Source: JBOHDX01 sp050700835
GTDB taxonomy: Bacteria > Actinomycetota > Actinomycetes > Propionibacteriales > Nocardioidaceae
Reading direction: 5' to 3'
DNA: 62,351 bases
NCBI GenBank assembly: GCA_050700835.1
Contig: JBOHDX010000008.1
Coordinates: forward strand, 1-62,351
Both the position numbers and the translations under genes were made by a program. The notes under the pieces were generated by a model. It had not been told where the DNA came from, ran no database searches, and saw nothing but the letters and a program-made list of their open reading frames with translations. Below are positions 17,933-27,871 of the stretch, piece after piece (the stretch's first letter is position 1; each line of letters starts with the position of its first letter).

Positions 17933-17955
17933 CTGGGACTGGGACTGGGACTGCG
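17932..17955. repeat. Hexanucleotide tandem repeat at the symporter stop
   Basis: The unit ACTGGG repeats about three times immediately after the symporter TGA (17930-17932). It is one of several short triplicated repeats at gene ends in this window. Confidence 0.75.
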
Positions 17956-18004
17956 ACCGAAGAATGGACAATGCGGTTGCCATGACGGCGGCGATGTCGA
18001 ATCT

Positions 18005-19201
18005 TCAGCCGGCAGACGCACGGCGATTCAGGTACTCGTGGAACTTCGGCGCGGTGTAGGCGTACTCACCCTTGCGGAGCCGGTACAGGACGCCTTGTTC
18101 GGCGAGCCGACCCATCAGCACGTTGATGTTCCCGTCGCTCTTGTCGATCCGTTGCCTGATCTCAGCGGTACGCAGCGGGGGGTACGCGCAGTCCGCGGTG
18201 GCGAGGAGCAGATCCTGCTCGCTGGGGGTCAGGGTCTCGACCCGGCCCGCGTAGAACTCGTCGTCGAGGCGGCGATAGATGTCGGGTTCCACGGCGTCGA
18301 GCAGCCCTGTGGTCAACACGTCGACACCCGCATCGCGGGCCGCGTCCCACAGCTCGGCGCCCCACAGCTGGATGAAGAACGGGTAGCCCTCAACCTCGTC
18401 GAGCACTCGGTCGACCAAGGCGTCGTCGGCTCCCATCCCGGTGTCGCGCAGGGGTTCGATGAGCGCGTCCCGGGCGGATCCGGGGTTCCCGTGCAGCTCG
18501 CCGATCTGCTCGCCGCGAAACATCCGCTCCGAGTACGTCCTGGCCCGCTGCAGGTGTTGACGCAGGCTGGGCAGCCCGCACAGCACCAGAGCGATCGGCA
18601 GCCCGGACTCCTGAAGGGCGTTGACGGCGGCGATCAGCATCGACAGCGGATGCTCGCCTGCCCGGTGAGTCTCGTCGCGGATGACCTGCGCCTCGTCGAG
18701 CAGCAGCGCGAAGCCCTGGTGCCCGGTGCCCCACGCCGTTTCGGCCGCGTCATAGAGGCTGTGCGCCAAGTCGTGTTCGGCGGGCCGGTCTCCGCTGAGC
18801 GAGAACGTCACGTCCTCGAACGTCGCGGTGAGCAGCCGCCGTCCCGCGGTCGCAGCGTCGCCGACCGCGGCCTTGACCCGGTTCGCCCGCGACATGGAGC
18901 GCTTGGCGGCGTCCACGGTCCGCGCGACCAGGTCCGTGAGCGCCGCCTCAGTGTCGTGACGCGGTTCGAGCTGTCGACGCGCCACGGCCCATCGTTGGTC
19001 GCGAGCGATCTGCTCGTACTCCTTGAGCAGCACCGACTTGCCGACGCCGCGCAACCCGGTGACGCGCAGGTTGGCCGGGATCTCGGGGGCGCTGCCGAGG
19101 ATCTTGGGGAAGCGGGCCAGCTGCGGCTGACGGCCGGCGAGGAAGAGCGGCGGGGTGGCCGCACCGGGGCGGTACGGGTTCCTTCTCGGTTGCTCAGACA
19201 C
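18005..19201 (-). CDS. AAA+ ATPase of the Orc1/Cdc6-STAND-like type with C-terminal winged helix
   Basis: This 398-aa ATPase has Walker A in VTGLRGVGKSVLLKEY (about residues 47-62), Walker B FALLLDEAQVI, sensor-like IALVLCGLPSL, and a C-terminal helical region with a winged-helix signature (LTPSEQDLLLATA, RQRIDKSDGNINVLMGRLAEQGVL). It is usually annotated only as an ATP-binding protein. It is monocistronic and flanked by a palindromic site upstream. Its function is unknown; the fold resembles ATPases that accompany DNA or toxin-antitoxin systems, but no partner gene is adjacent. Start GTG 19201, with AAGGA about 5 nt upstream. Confidence 0.8.
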   Translation of the reverse strand: MSEQPRRNPYRPGAATPPLFLAGRQPQLARFPKILGSAPEIPANLRVTGLRGVGKSVLLKEYEQIARDQRWAVARRQLEPRHDTEAALTDLVARTVDAAKRSMSRANRVKAAVGDAATAGRRLLTATFEDVTFSLSGDRPAEHDLAHSLYDAAETAWGTGHQGFALLLDEAQVIRDETHRAGEHPLSMLIAAVNALQESGLPIALVLCGLPSLRQHLQRARTYSERMFRGEQIGELHGNPGSARDALIEPLRDTGMGADDALVDRVLDEVEGYPFFIQLWGAELWDAARDAGVDVLTTGLLDAVEPDIYRRLDDEFYAGRVETLTPSEQDLLLATADCAYPPLRTAEIRQRIDKSDGNINVLMGRLAEQGVLYRLRKGEYAYTAPKFHEYLNRRASAG

Positions 19202-19216
19202 GACAGTCCTTCTGTA

Positions 19217-19234
19217 AGGTAGTTAGAACCTAAC
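19217..19234. promoter_or_regulatory. Nested palindrome upstream of the AAA+ ATPase gene
   Basis: GTTAG-AAC-CTAAC (19222-19234) overlaps AGGT-N7-ACCT (19217-19231), 16-33 nt upstream of the start codon. This AT-richer stretch is a good candidate for the promoter with an operator. The regulator is unknown; autoregulation by the winged-helix ATPase is possible. Confidence 0.45.
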
Positions 19235-19439
19235 ACAACCTCCGCAAGGTGTGCGGGAACCGGCTGACCGACCGCTCCCCCGACCGGACCGACCGTTCGT
19301 CGTGGCCGCTGCTCCGGCGACCGACGAGCTCACCTCGGTCACCGCAGCGCCCGATTCGTGCGCTGCCTCCGGGTCCGGACCGTCCTTAGCCTGACTGGCA
19401 ATCGCCGGAACTCGACCGGCGGCGAAGGGAGACGACCCC

Positions 19440-20069
19440 ATGACTGTCAACCCCGCTTCGACAGCCGAGGACCCGACCGCATCCGGCGGACACGTCCCGG
19501 TGACCGCCGGGTTCTCGGACCCGGCACCGCTCGGCCTCGCCGGCTTCGCGATGACGACGTTCGTGCTGTCCTGCGTCAATGCACACCTGCTGGACGCGTC
19601 CACCGGAGGCGTGGTGCTCGGGCTCGCGCTGTTCTACGGCGGCATCGCGCAGTTCGCCGCCGGCCTCTGGGAGTTCGCCAAGGGCAACACGTTCGGCTCG
19701 ACCGCGTTCTGCTCGTTCGGTGCGTTCTGGCTGTCGTTCTGGTTCCTGGAGGCGCACACCGACCTCAGCGGCGCCAGCCCGTCACAGGCCAGCCACGCCG
19801 TCGGGACGTTCCTGCTGGCGTGGGCGATCTTCACCGGTTACATGACGATCGCCGCCACCCGTACCACCGGCGCGATCCTGGCCGTCTTCGTGGTGCTGTT
19901 CCTGACCTACATCGCGTTGACCATCGGCGCGTTCGCCATCTCGACCGGCTGGGACAAGGTTGGCGGCTGGCTGGGCATCGTGACCGCGTTCCTCGCGTGG
20001 TACGCGGCCTTCGCCGGGGTCACCAACGCGACGTACAAGCGTCAGGTGTTGCCCACCATTCCGCTCTGA
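19440..20069 (+). CDS. satP: SatP/YaaH-type acetate uptake transporter (AceTr family)
   Basis: This 209-aa protein has six membrane helices and the GPR1/FUN34/YaaH signature DPAPLGLAGFAMTTF (the family N-P-x-P-x-G-L motif appears as D-P-A-P-L-G-L). FYGGIAQFAAGLWEF and TFGSTAFCSFGAFWLS are further family segments. It mediates proton- or channel-type acetate/succinate uptake. ATG 19440 has GAAGGGAG upstream. It lies 130 nt before acs on the same strand, so acetate entry and activation genes are adjacent. Confidence 0.9.
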   Translation: MTVNPASTAEDPTASGGHVPVTAGFSDPAPLGLAGFAMTTFVLSCVNAHLLDASTGGVVLGLALFYGGIAQFAAGLWEFAKGNTFGSTAFCSFGAFWLSFWFLEAHTDLSGASPSQASHAVGTFLLAWAIFTGYMTIAATRTTGAILAVFVVLFLTYIALTIGAFAISTGWDKVGGWLGIVTAFLAWYAAFAGVTNATYKRQVLPTIPL

Positions 20070-20090
20070 TCCGCTCTGATCCGCTCTGAT
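20061..20090. repeat. 10-bp perfect tandem triplicate at the satP stop
   Basis: CCGCTCTGAT is repeated three times without mismatch. The first copy contains the satP stop codon (TGA 20067-20069), and the other copies repeat a TGA downstream. Confidence 0.92.
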
Positions 20091-20199
20091 CCATCCGTCC
20101 ACGACTTGCCTGTGCCGACCTCGGCTGGTGAAGTGAGAAGGAAGGCCCACCCTGCTCGCTCCACCGGTCGGTGGTCGCGCCACGGTTCGAGGAGACCAC

Positions 20200-22161
<1,962 letters not shown>

Positions 22162-22235
22162 TCCCGGCGACCTCTGGCCCCCGAAGGATCCGACGCTGAG
22201 TCGGCTATGGGCCGGCTCTGAGCCGGCTGGGCCGG

Positions 22236-22766
22236 CTATGGCTGGTTGGGCGGCGGATCCTTTGAGCCGGTGCCGAGGTTGGGCATCACGTCTGGCGCAC
22301 TGCTGGCCAGCGGGATGACCCACCACAACCCGGCAAAGATGACCAGCGCGACGGCTCCCGCCACGGTCGAGGCGACCCGCCCTTCGACGACGTCGAAGAC
22401 CAACCAGACCACGCCGACGAAGGTCGCGGCCAGTGTGATCAGGCCGGCTCGGGCCGCATGGTCCGCGGCGCTGATCAGCCAGACGCGTTCGTGCTTGCGG
22501 AACACGATGCGGTGGAAGCTCACCGGGGCCACCAACAGGCACGTGGTGAGCACGGACAGGCTGAGCACCGCGAGATAGACCACGCGTTGGGTCCCGTCGA
22601 GGGTCGCGAAGCGCTGCTGGAACGGCAACGTGAGCAGGAAGCCGGTCAGGATCTGGATCCCGGTCTGCGTCACCCGCAGCTCTTGCAGCAGCTCGATCCA
22701 GTTCCGGTTGAGCCGACCCGACTCGCTCTCCGGGGAGTCGTCGCGCTGGGACGAGTTCTCGGCCAT
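22236..22766 (-). CDS. DUF6328-type membrane protein
   Basis: This 176-aa protein has four membrane helices between residues about 35 and 160 and polar ends. The segment IELLQELRVTQTGIQILTGF and the later FHRIVFRKHERVWL match the actinobacterial DUF6328 family. No catalytic residues are evident. It stands alone, convergent with acs and divergent from the holin-like gene. Function unknown. Confidence 0.8.
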   Translation of the reverse strand: MAENSSQRDDSPESESGRLNRNWIELLQELRVTQTGIQILTGFLLTLPFQQRFATLDGTQRVVYLAVLSLSVLTTCLLVAPVSFHRIVFRKHERVWLISAADHAARAGLITLAATFVGVVWLVFDVVEGRVASTVAGAVALVIFAGLWWVIPLASSAPDVMPNLGTGSKDPPPNQP

Positions 22767-22900
22767 GCGTCCCTCCGTCGGCTGTCGGCCCTGGCGAGAG
22801 GGTAGTGCGGTCCTCCACCGGCCGCCGCTGGTCTGCGGCCCTCCGGGGGTGTCCCTTAGGCTTCGGTGACGCGTACGTGGTCCGCGAAGGGAGAAGAGGC

Positions 22901-23314
22901 ATGTCGAACACCGGACAACACCGGTTGGCGGTCTCGGCCGAGGACAACCCCACCCTCGGTCGCCTCGTGGCGGACGCGAGCCGTGACGTCTCGACGCTGA
23001 TCCAGTCCGAGATCGCCCTGGCCAAGTCGGAGATCAAGGTCAGCGTGACCGCCGGAGGCATCGGCGCCGCCCTGCTCGCGGTGGCCGGCTTCCTCGGTGT
23101 CCTCGCCCTCATTCTGCTGTCGTTCGCCGTCGCCTACTTCATCGTGATGGCCGGGCTGGACCCTGCCTGGGCGTTCCTGATCGTCACGGGGTTCTACCTG
23201 CTCGTCGCGGCCGTCCTGGTGCTGCTGGGCTACCGGCGTCTGAAGAAGATCCGCGCCCCGGAGCGGACCATCTCCACGGCCAAGGAGCTGCCGAGCGCGT
23301 TCAAGCGCTCCTGA
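22901..23314 (+). CDS. Phage-holin-superfamily (DUF1469) membrane protein
   Basis: This 137-aa protein has a polar N-terminus (LGRLVADASRDVSTLIQSEIALAK, typical of Phage_holin_3_6/DUF1469), two membrane helices and a basic tail. Despite the name these are housekeeping membrane proteins and not phage lysis genes. ATG 22901 with GGGAGAAGAGG upstream. In mycobacteria the Rv3669 position holds a comparable protein between acs and marP. Confidence 0.83.
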   Translation: MSNTGQHRLAVSAEDNPTLGRLVADASRDVSTLIQSEIALAKSEIKVSVTAGGIGAALLAVAGFLGVLALILLSFAVAYFIVMAGLDPAWAFLIVTGFYLLVAAVLVLLGYRRLKKIRAPERTISTAKELPSAFKRS

Positions 23315-23324
23315 CGGCCGGCCG

Positions 23325-24500
23325 TCAGGCACACCCTCCGGTGGACACGGCCCCGGTGGCTGAGCGGCCTCGTCCCGCATCTGCCGACACCTGCTCGGCG
23401 CTGAGGGCGTACCCCGTGGTGCGGTCGTTGATGGACGCCGCGAAGACGACGCCATAGACCGAACCAGCGGGCGAGACGAGCGGCCCGCCGGAGTTGCCCG
23501 GCCGTACGACTGCACGGATCGACACGACCTCGCGGACGACCGTGCCGTCGCTGTAGATGTTGGGGCTCCGGAGCTGCTCCACCGAGCGGACGCGTGCCGG
23601 GACCGACCGGAAGGGGCCGTCCTGCGGATAGCCGAGCACCGCAGCGGAGTCCTTCGAGTGCGCGTGGGTGTCGAACCGCAATGCCGGCTCCGACACGCCG
23701 GGGACCGCGAGCACCGCCACGTCGAGGGACGAGTCGTACAACACGACCGTCGCACGATGCGGCCGGCCGTCGATGACGACGTTTGGCGACCTCACACCAG
23801 CCACGACGTGCGCGTTGGTCATCACCCGTCCTGGCGCGTAGAAGAATCCCGAACCCTCGATCGACCGGTCGCAGGAGGATGCATCACCGATCACCTTGAC
23901 CACGCTGCCACTCGCCCGGCGAACGTCGGCGGCACGAACAACCCCTTGGTCCGGCGGCGGGACCGGGACGATGCGCTCCGGCGCGAACGGCTCGAGGTAG
24001 CGCGGGAACAGGTCCGAGCCGACGATCCGGTTGAACGCTCCGAGCACCGAGGCGGCGGAGCCGGGCATGACGGCGTCGATCTTGGCGAGGACGTAGGACG
24101 AGCGGACCTCGCTGCCCAGAACGGGGATCCGGGCACCGGTCAGCGCATAGCCGAGGGCCCACGCCACCACCATCACGGCCGTCATCGACAACGCGGCCCC
24201 ACCCGCGGCGTCGAGGGACCTCACCGGGTGCCAGGTGATCGTGTCGCGGACCCTGCCCCCAAGGAACGACCCGGCGGCCTGTCCCACCGAGGCGGCCAGC
24301 AATACGATGAACAACGCTCCCAGGGAGACGGCGACCGAGGGTTGCGCCCCCCCGAGGATCCACGGCGCGATGCTGATCCCTGCCACGCCGCCGGCAAGCA
24401 ACCCGACGGTGGCGGCCGCGCCGGCGATGAAGCCTTGCCAGTAGCCGGCGATGCCGTAGGTCACGGTGACGATCAGCAAGATGATGTCGAGCAGGTTCAT
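23325..24500 (-). CDS. marP: MarP-like membrane serine protease (CvpA plus trypsin-like domain)
   Basis: This 391-aa protein has an N-terminal CvpA-like domain with four helices (residues 1-120) and a periplasmic trypsin-fold domain. The catalytic triad is visible: His231 (TNAHVVAG), Asp260 (SSLDVAVL) and Ser337 (RPGNSGGPL). Cys210 and Cys390 sit where mycobacterial MarP has its activating disulfide. In M. tuberculosis this protease is needed for acid resistance and cleaves a peptidoglycan hydrolase. The ATG at 24500 overlaps the NUDIX stop (ATGA), so the two are coupled. Confidence 0.92.
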   Translation of the reverse strand: MNLLDIILLIVTVTYGIAGYWQGFIAGAAATVGLLAGGVAGISIAPWILGGAQPSVAVSLGALFIVLLAASVGQAAGSFLGGRVRDTITWHPVRSLDAAGGAALSMTAVMVVAWALGYALTGARIPVLGSEVRSSYVLAKIDAVMPGSAASVLGAFNRIVGSDLFPRYLEPFAPERIVPVPPPDQGVVRAADVRRASGSVVKVIGDASSCDRSIEGSGFFYAPGRVMTNAHVVAGVRSPNVVIDGRPHRATVVLYDSSLDVAVLAVPGVSEPALRFDTHAHSKDSAAVLGYPQDGPFRSVPARVRSVEQLRSPNIYSDGTVVREVVSIRAVVRPGNSGGPLVSPAGSVYGVVFAASINDRTTGYALSAEQVSADAGRGRSATGAVSTGGCA

Positions 24501-25162
24501 CCGACTCGGCCCTGCACCGGCACGGGTCGGATCTGGGTGTCGTCCCAGGGACGTTCCCACCCGACGTACGAGAACAGGTTGGCGACGACGCCGGCGGTGA
24601 AGCCCCAGAGGACCAAGTCGTCGTCGAGGTCGAACGCCGGGCCGAGCCACCCGGACGGGTGCCGCACCGTGTAGCGCCGCTGGGGATCGAGCAGCTCGTC
24701 GATCGGCACCCGCAGGACGGTCGCCACCTCGGCGGGGTGCACGGCCGACACCGGCGTCGGGTGTCGCCACCACCCGAGCACGGTCGTGACCGCAAAGTTG
24801 CTCGGCGGAAGCCACAGGGCCGGCAGCGTCCCGATCACCTCGACTCCGGTCGGATCGAGGCCCACCTCCTCATGTGCCTCACGCAGCGCCGTGGCCGCGG
24901 CGTCGGCGTCGCCCGGGTCGCTGGCGCCACCCGGGAAGGACACCTGGCCGGGGTGCGATCGCATCTCGTGGGCGCGCTCGGTCAGGAGCAGGTCGTGTCC
25001 GCGGGCACCGTCGCCGAACAACATCAGCACCGCCGAGGGGCGAGCGTCGTCGGGCGGTGCAGGCATCAGTCGGCTCAGGTGCCCGGCCGGAACGCTAGTC
25101 GCCGCCTCGGCCAAGGGTGCCAGCCATGACGGCAAGTCGTGGGGGACGCGAAGCCCGCTCAC
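24497..25162 (-). CDS. NUDIX hydrolase, CoA pyrophosphatase type
   Basis: This 221-aa protein has a NUDIX box beginning at FPGGASDPGD and ending LREAHEEVGL, with the upstream LLTERAHEMRSHPGQVSFPGG segment that marks the CoA-specific group. It probably cleaves CoA or acyl-CoA to phosphopantetheine and 3',5'-ADP. I chose GTG 25162 with CTGGAG upstream; longer readings run through repetitive DNA. It is translationally coupled to marP, the same arrangement as Rv3672c-Rv3671c. Confidence 0.88.
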   Translation of the reverse strand: MSGLRVPHDLPSWLAPLAEAATSVPAGHLSRLMPAPPDDARPSAVLMLFGDGARGHDLLLTERAHEMRSHPGQVSFPGGASDPGDADAAATALREAHEEVGLDPTGVEVIGTLPALWLPPSNFAVTTVLGWWRHPTPVSAVHPAEVATVLRVPIDELLDPQRRYTVRHPSGWLGPAFDLDDDLVLWGFTAGVVANLFSYVGWERPWDDTQIRPVPVQGRVG

Positions 25163-25200
25163 CGGCAGACTCCAGTCGAGGTCGTCGTAGCCCTGACTTG

Positions 25201-25320
25201 ACGTGGAGGTGCGTAAGTGTCGGATCGGCGCCAGGGAGGGGTTGGGGCGCTGCCATCGACCGTCGGGTGTGCGTAAGTGTCGGATCGGCGCCAAGGAGGG
25301 ATCGGGGCGCTGCCAGGCCG
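25201..25320. repeat. 60-bp tandem duplication
   Basis: Two direct copies about 47 nt long and conserved at most positions (25209-25255 and 25269-25315) repeat with a 60-bp period between the NUDIX and thioredoxin-like genes. The shared core begins GTGCGTAAGTGTCGGATCGG. It lies just upstream of the NUDIX-marP start and could carry its promoter twice. Confidence 0.9.
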
Positions 25321-25329
25321 GGGGGCAGA

Positions 25330-25384
25330 CACGGGGCACGGGGTCACGGGGCACGGGATCACGGGGCACGGGATCACGGGGTCA
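25330..25384. repeat. 15-bp tandem repeat across the thioredoxin-like gene end
   Basis: CACGGGGCACGGGAT-type units repeat about 3.5 times with a 15-bp period. The last units contain the final codons and stop of the thioredoxin-like gene, so its C-terminus is set by the repeat. Confidence 0.9.
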
Positions 25385-26018
25385 CTCCGAGCCGGGTGCG
25401 CACCGTGTCGACCAGATCGGAGTACGACGTGAACGCGCCGTACCGGGTCTCGACGATGCGACCGCTCGCGGTCACCAGGAGGGAGACCGGAAGCGCCTGG
25501 ACGTGCAGCGCCGGCGCGGACCGGGCGGTCGGATCGGCCAGCAGTGGGTAGGTCGCTCCGGTGTGTGCGGCCAACGAGAGCGCACCGCCCGGGGACCCGT
25601 CCTTCATGTCGATCCCAAGCACCAGGATCCGGCCGGCCGCCTGGTGGTGAAGCCGTTGCAGCAGGGGCATCTCCTCCCGGCAGGGCCCGCAGTACGACGC
25701 CCACACGTTCACCAGCATCGGGGTACCTCGGAGCGCGGCGAGGTCCACCGGCCGGCCGCCGCCGAGGCAGGGCAGGGTCACGGACGGAAGTCCGCCGGCC
25801 ACCGGCGAGGCGGAGTGCGTCGACGGGCAGTCGACGATGCCGGCCGCGGCCTTTACCTTCTGCAGGGCCGGGCCGTCGACCGACACGCCGCCACCGGCGC
25901 CACCGAACACCGGCGCCGACGCCGTCGGACTCGAGCTACAGCCACCGGCGAGCACGATCGCGGCCACCACGCCGGCGGACCCGAGCGTACGGCTGTGCCG
26001 CCCGCTTCGTGGCGTCAC
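25374..26018 (-). CDS. TlpA/ResA-like thioredoxin lipoprotein
   Basis: This 214-aa exported protein has a lipobox VVAAIVLAGGC, with lipid-modified Cys near residue 27, and a thioredoxin/AhpC-TSA fold with the redox motif WASYCGPCREEMPLL. It probably reduces disulfides or matures c-type haem proteins outside the membrane. GTG 26018 overlaps the nth stop (GTGA), indicating coupling. The order nth-tlpA-NUDIX-marP is the same as Rv3674c-Rv3671c. Confidence 0.88.
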   Translation of the reverse strand: MTPRSGRHSRTLGSAGVVAAIVLAGGCSSSPTASAPVFGGAGGGVSVDGPALQKVKAAAGIVDCPSTHSASPVAGGLPSVTLPCLGGGRPVDLAALRGTPMLVNVWASYCGPCREEMPLLQRLHHQAAGRILVLGIDMKDGSPGGALSLAAHTGATYPLLADPTARSAPALHVQALPVSLLVTASGRIVETRYGAFTSYSDLVDTVRTRLGVTP

Positions 26019-26770
26019 GCGCGGCCCTCGGTCTTGAGCAGCTTGGCCGCCTCCACCGGGTCGGTGGGGCCCTCGCCGAATGCCGGGCACCAGCGGGCGA
26101 CCGGGCAGGCGCCACACGCCGGTTTGCGGGCATGGCAGCAACGCCGCCCGTGCCAGATCAGGTGATGGCTGAGCATCGTCCAGTCCCGCTTGGGGAACAG
26201 AGCACCCACCTCGTGCTCGACCTTGACCGGGTCCGTCTGGTCCGTCCAGCCGAAGCGTCTGGCCAGGCGGCCGACGTGAGTGTCGACGGTGATCCCGGGG
26301 ATCCCGAACGCGTTGCCGAGCACGACGTTGGCCGTCTTGCGACCCACCCCCGGGAGGGTGACCAGGTCGTCCAGCGCGGCCGGGACCTCACCGCCGAACC
26401 GGTCGCACAGGGCCTGCGCGAGCTTGGTCACGGCCGCCGACTTGGCCCGGAAGAAACCGGTCGGAGCCAAGATCGCCTCCAGCCTGGTGCGGTCGGCCGC
26501 GGCCAGCGAGGGTGCGTCGGGGTAGAGCGCGAACAGCCGCGGACTCACCGCGTTGACCCGGCGGTCTGTCGTCTGTGCCGACAGCACGGTGACGACGAGC
26601 AGCTGGAACGCGTCGACGAAGTCGAGCTCGGAGCGGGCGTCGGGGTAGGTCTGCGCGAGGACCCGGTCGATCCTGCGGGCTCGGCGAACCAGGCTGGTGT
26701 CCGGCTTGACCGCCGGCTCGGCGACGGCGCGGGGGCGGCCGGCCGGTGCGGAGCGGGGTGGGGCGGGCAC
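26015..26770 (-). CDS. nth: Endonuclease III (DNA glycosylase/AP lyase)
   Basis: This 251-aa HhH-GPD base-excision repair enzyme for oxidised pyrimidines has the helix-hairpin-helix LPGVGRKTANVVLG with the catalytic Lys, the catalytic Asp in TVDTHVGRLARR, and a C-terminal [4Fe-4S] cluster C-x6-C-x2-C-x5-C (CHARKPACGACPVARWC). The start is uncertain. GTG 26770 gives a short basic leader, while an open frame to 26893 would overlap the crp promoter. Confidence 0.93.
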   Translation of the reverse strand: MPAPPRSAPAGRPRAVAEPAVKPDTSLVRRARRIDRVLAQTYPDARSELDFVDAFQLLVVTVLSAQTTDRRVNAVSPRLFALYPDAPSLAAADRTRLEAILAPTGFFRAKSAAVTKLAQALCDRFGGEVPAALDDLVTLPGVGRKTANVVLGNAFGIPGITVDTHVGRLARRFGWTDQTDPVKVEHEVGALFPKRDWTMLSHHLIWHGRRCCHARKPACGACPVARWCPAFGEGPTDPVEAAKLLKTEGRA

Positions 26771-26944
26771 CCCGAAAGGGTACGGCGTGGTGCCGACGCG
26801 GGCGTCCGGGCGTACCCGCGAACTCACTCGGCTCAGATCCCTGCCGGCGGCCCGGATGCGCCAGACTGTGCCGACAGTTGTGACGCGTGACACGATGCAC
26901 CTGTCCGGCAGCCGCGGACCGTCGCGGCACCACGAGGAGGATTA

Positions 26945-27622
26945 GTGGACAACGACGTGCTCCGTCAGGCCCCGCTCTTCTCCGGGCTCGACGACGACGC
27001 GGTCGCCTCGCTCGGTACGTCGATGAGCGAGACCAAGATCCGGCGCGGCGAGGTGTTGTTCCGTGAGGGCGACTCCGGCGACCGCTGCTACATCGTCTCC
27101 GACGGCAAGATCAAGCTCGGCCGCAGCTCAGCCGACGGCCGCGAGAACCTCCTGGCGATTCTCGGGCCGGGCCAGATGTTCGGCGAGCTCTCGTTGTTCG
27201 ACCCCGGCCCCCGGTCCGCAACCGCGACCGCCGTCACCGACTGCGCCCTGATGAGCCTGAGCCATGAGGAGCTGAACAAGTGGCTCAACAGCCGGCCGGA
27301 CGTGGCCCGGGGACTGTTGTACCAGTTGGCCGGACGACTGCGGCGTACCAACGACGTCGTGGCCGATCTCGTCTTCTCCGACGTTCCCGGCCGGGTCGCC
27401 AAGGCGCTGCTCGACCTGTCGGCACGGTTCGGGCGTACCGCCGACGACGGCATCCACGTGCACCACGACCTCACTCAGGAGGAGCTCGCCCAGCTCGTCG
27501 GAGCCTCCCGCGAGACGGTGAACAAGGCGCTGGCGGACTTCGCGATGCGCGGATGGCTGCGCCTCGAGCCACGCTCGGTCGTGCTGATCGACGTCGAGCG
27601 GCTGCAACGCCGAGCGCGCTGA
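26945..27622 (+). CDS. crp: Crp/Fnr-family transcriptional regulator
   Basis: This 225-aa protein has an N-terminal cyclic-nucleotide-binding domain with the phosphate-binding cassette FGELSLFDPGPRSATA, a dimer helix, and a C-terminal winged helix (LTQEELAQLVGASRETVNKALADF). It is the Rv3676 Crp/GlxR orthologue by sequence and position, a global cAMP-responsive regulator. GTG 26945 with GGAGGA upstream. The upstream gap contains TGTGA-like halves (near 26880), but no convincing full palindrome. Confidence 0.93.
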   Translation: MDNDVLRQAPLFSGLDDDAVASLGTSMSETKIRRGEVLFREGDSGDRCYIVSDGKIKLGRSSADGRENLLAILGPGQMFGELSLFDPGPRSATATAVTDCALMSLSHEELNKWLNSRPDVARGLLYQLAGRLRRTNDVVADLVFSDVPGRVAKALLDLSARFGRTADDGIHVHHDLTQEELAQLVGASRETVNKALADFAMRGWLRLEPRSVVLIDVERLQRRAR

Positions 27623-27688
27623 CCCGGCCGGTCGGCCGCGGGTTGGTCGCCGGCCGCTTGGTCGCCGGCCGCGGCTCTGCGCCACCGG

Positions 27689-27774
27689 CGCTTCACTCGC
27701 TAGGCGTACCGCCCCGCCCCGCTTCACCCGCCAGGCGTACCGCCTCACCCCGCTTCACCCGCTAGGCGTACCGT
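27689..27774. repeat. 31-bp period tandem repeat, three copies, downstream of crp
   Basis: CGCTTCACYCGCYAGGCGTAC recurs at 27689, 27720 and 27751. The units are directly adjoining variants with little non-repeat sequence between them. This is not a CRISPR array: the units are short and spacers of typical length are absent. It fills most of the 249-nt gap between crp and the convergent MBL gene, where I see nothing else. Confidence 0.88.
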
Positions 27775-27871
27775 CGATTCCGACATTTCGGGCACAATCG
27801 GTACCGCGGACGAGTGAAGCTGAAAGGTCGGGGACCGGCAGACTGGGAACAAGGCGGTCGGGCAATGGGTG

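Noticed and set aside
22901..23314. Prophage holin
   Set aside because: No phage genes around. DUF1469 proteins are chromosomal membrane proteins in actinobacteria.
27689..27774. Three regularly spaced 21-bp units as a CRISPR array
   Set aside because: Period is only 31 bp, the intervening bases are themselves similar, and no cas gene is near. Treated as a minisatellite.
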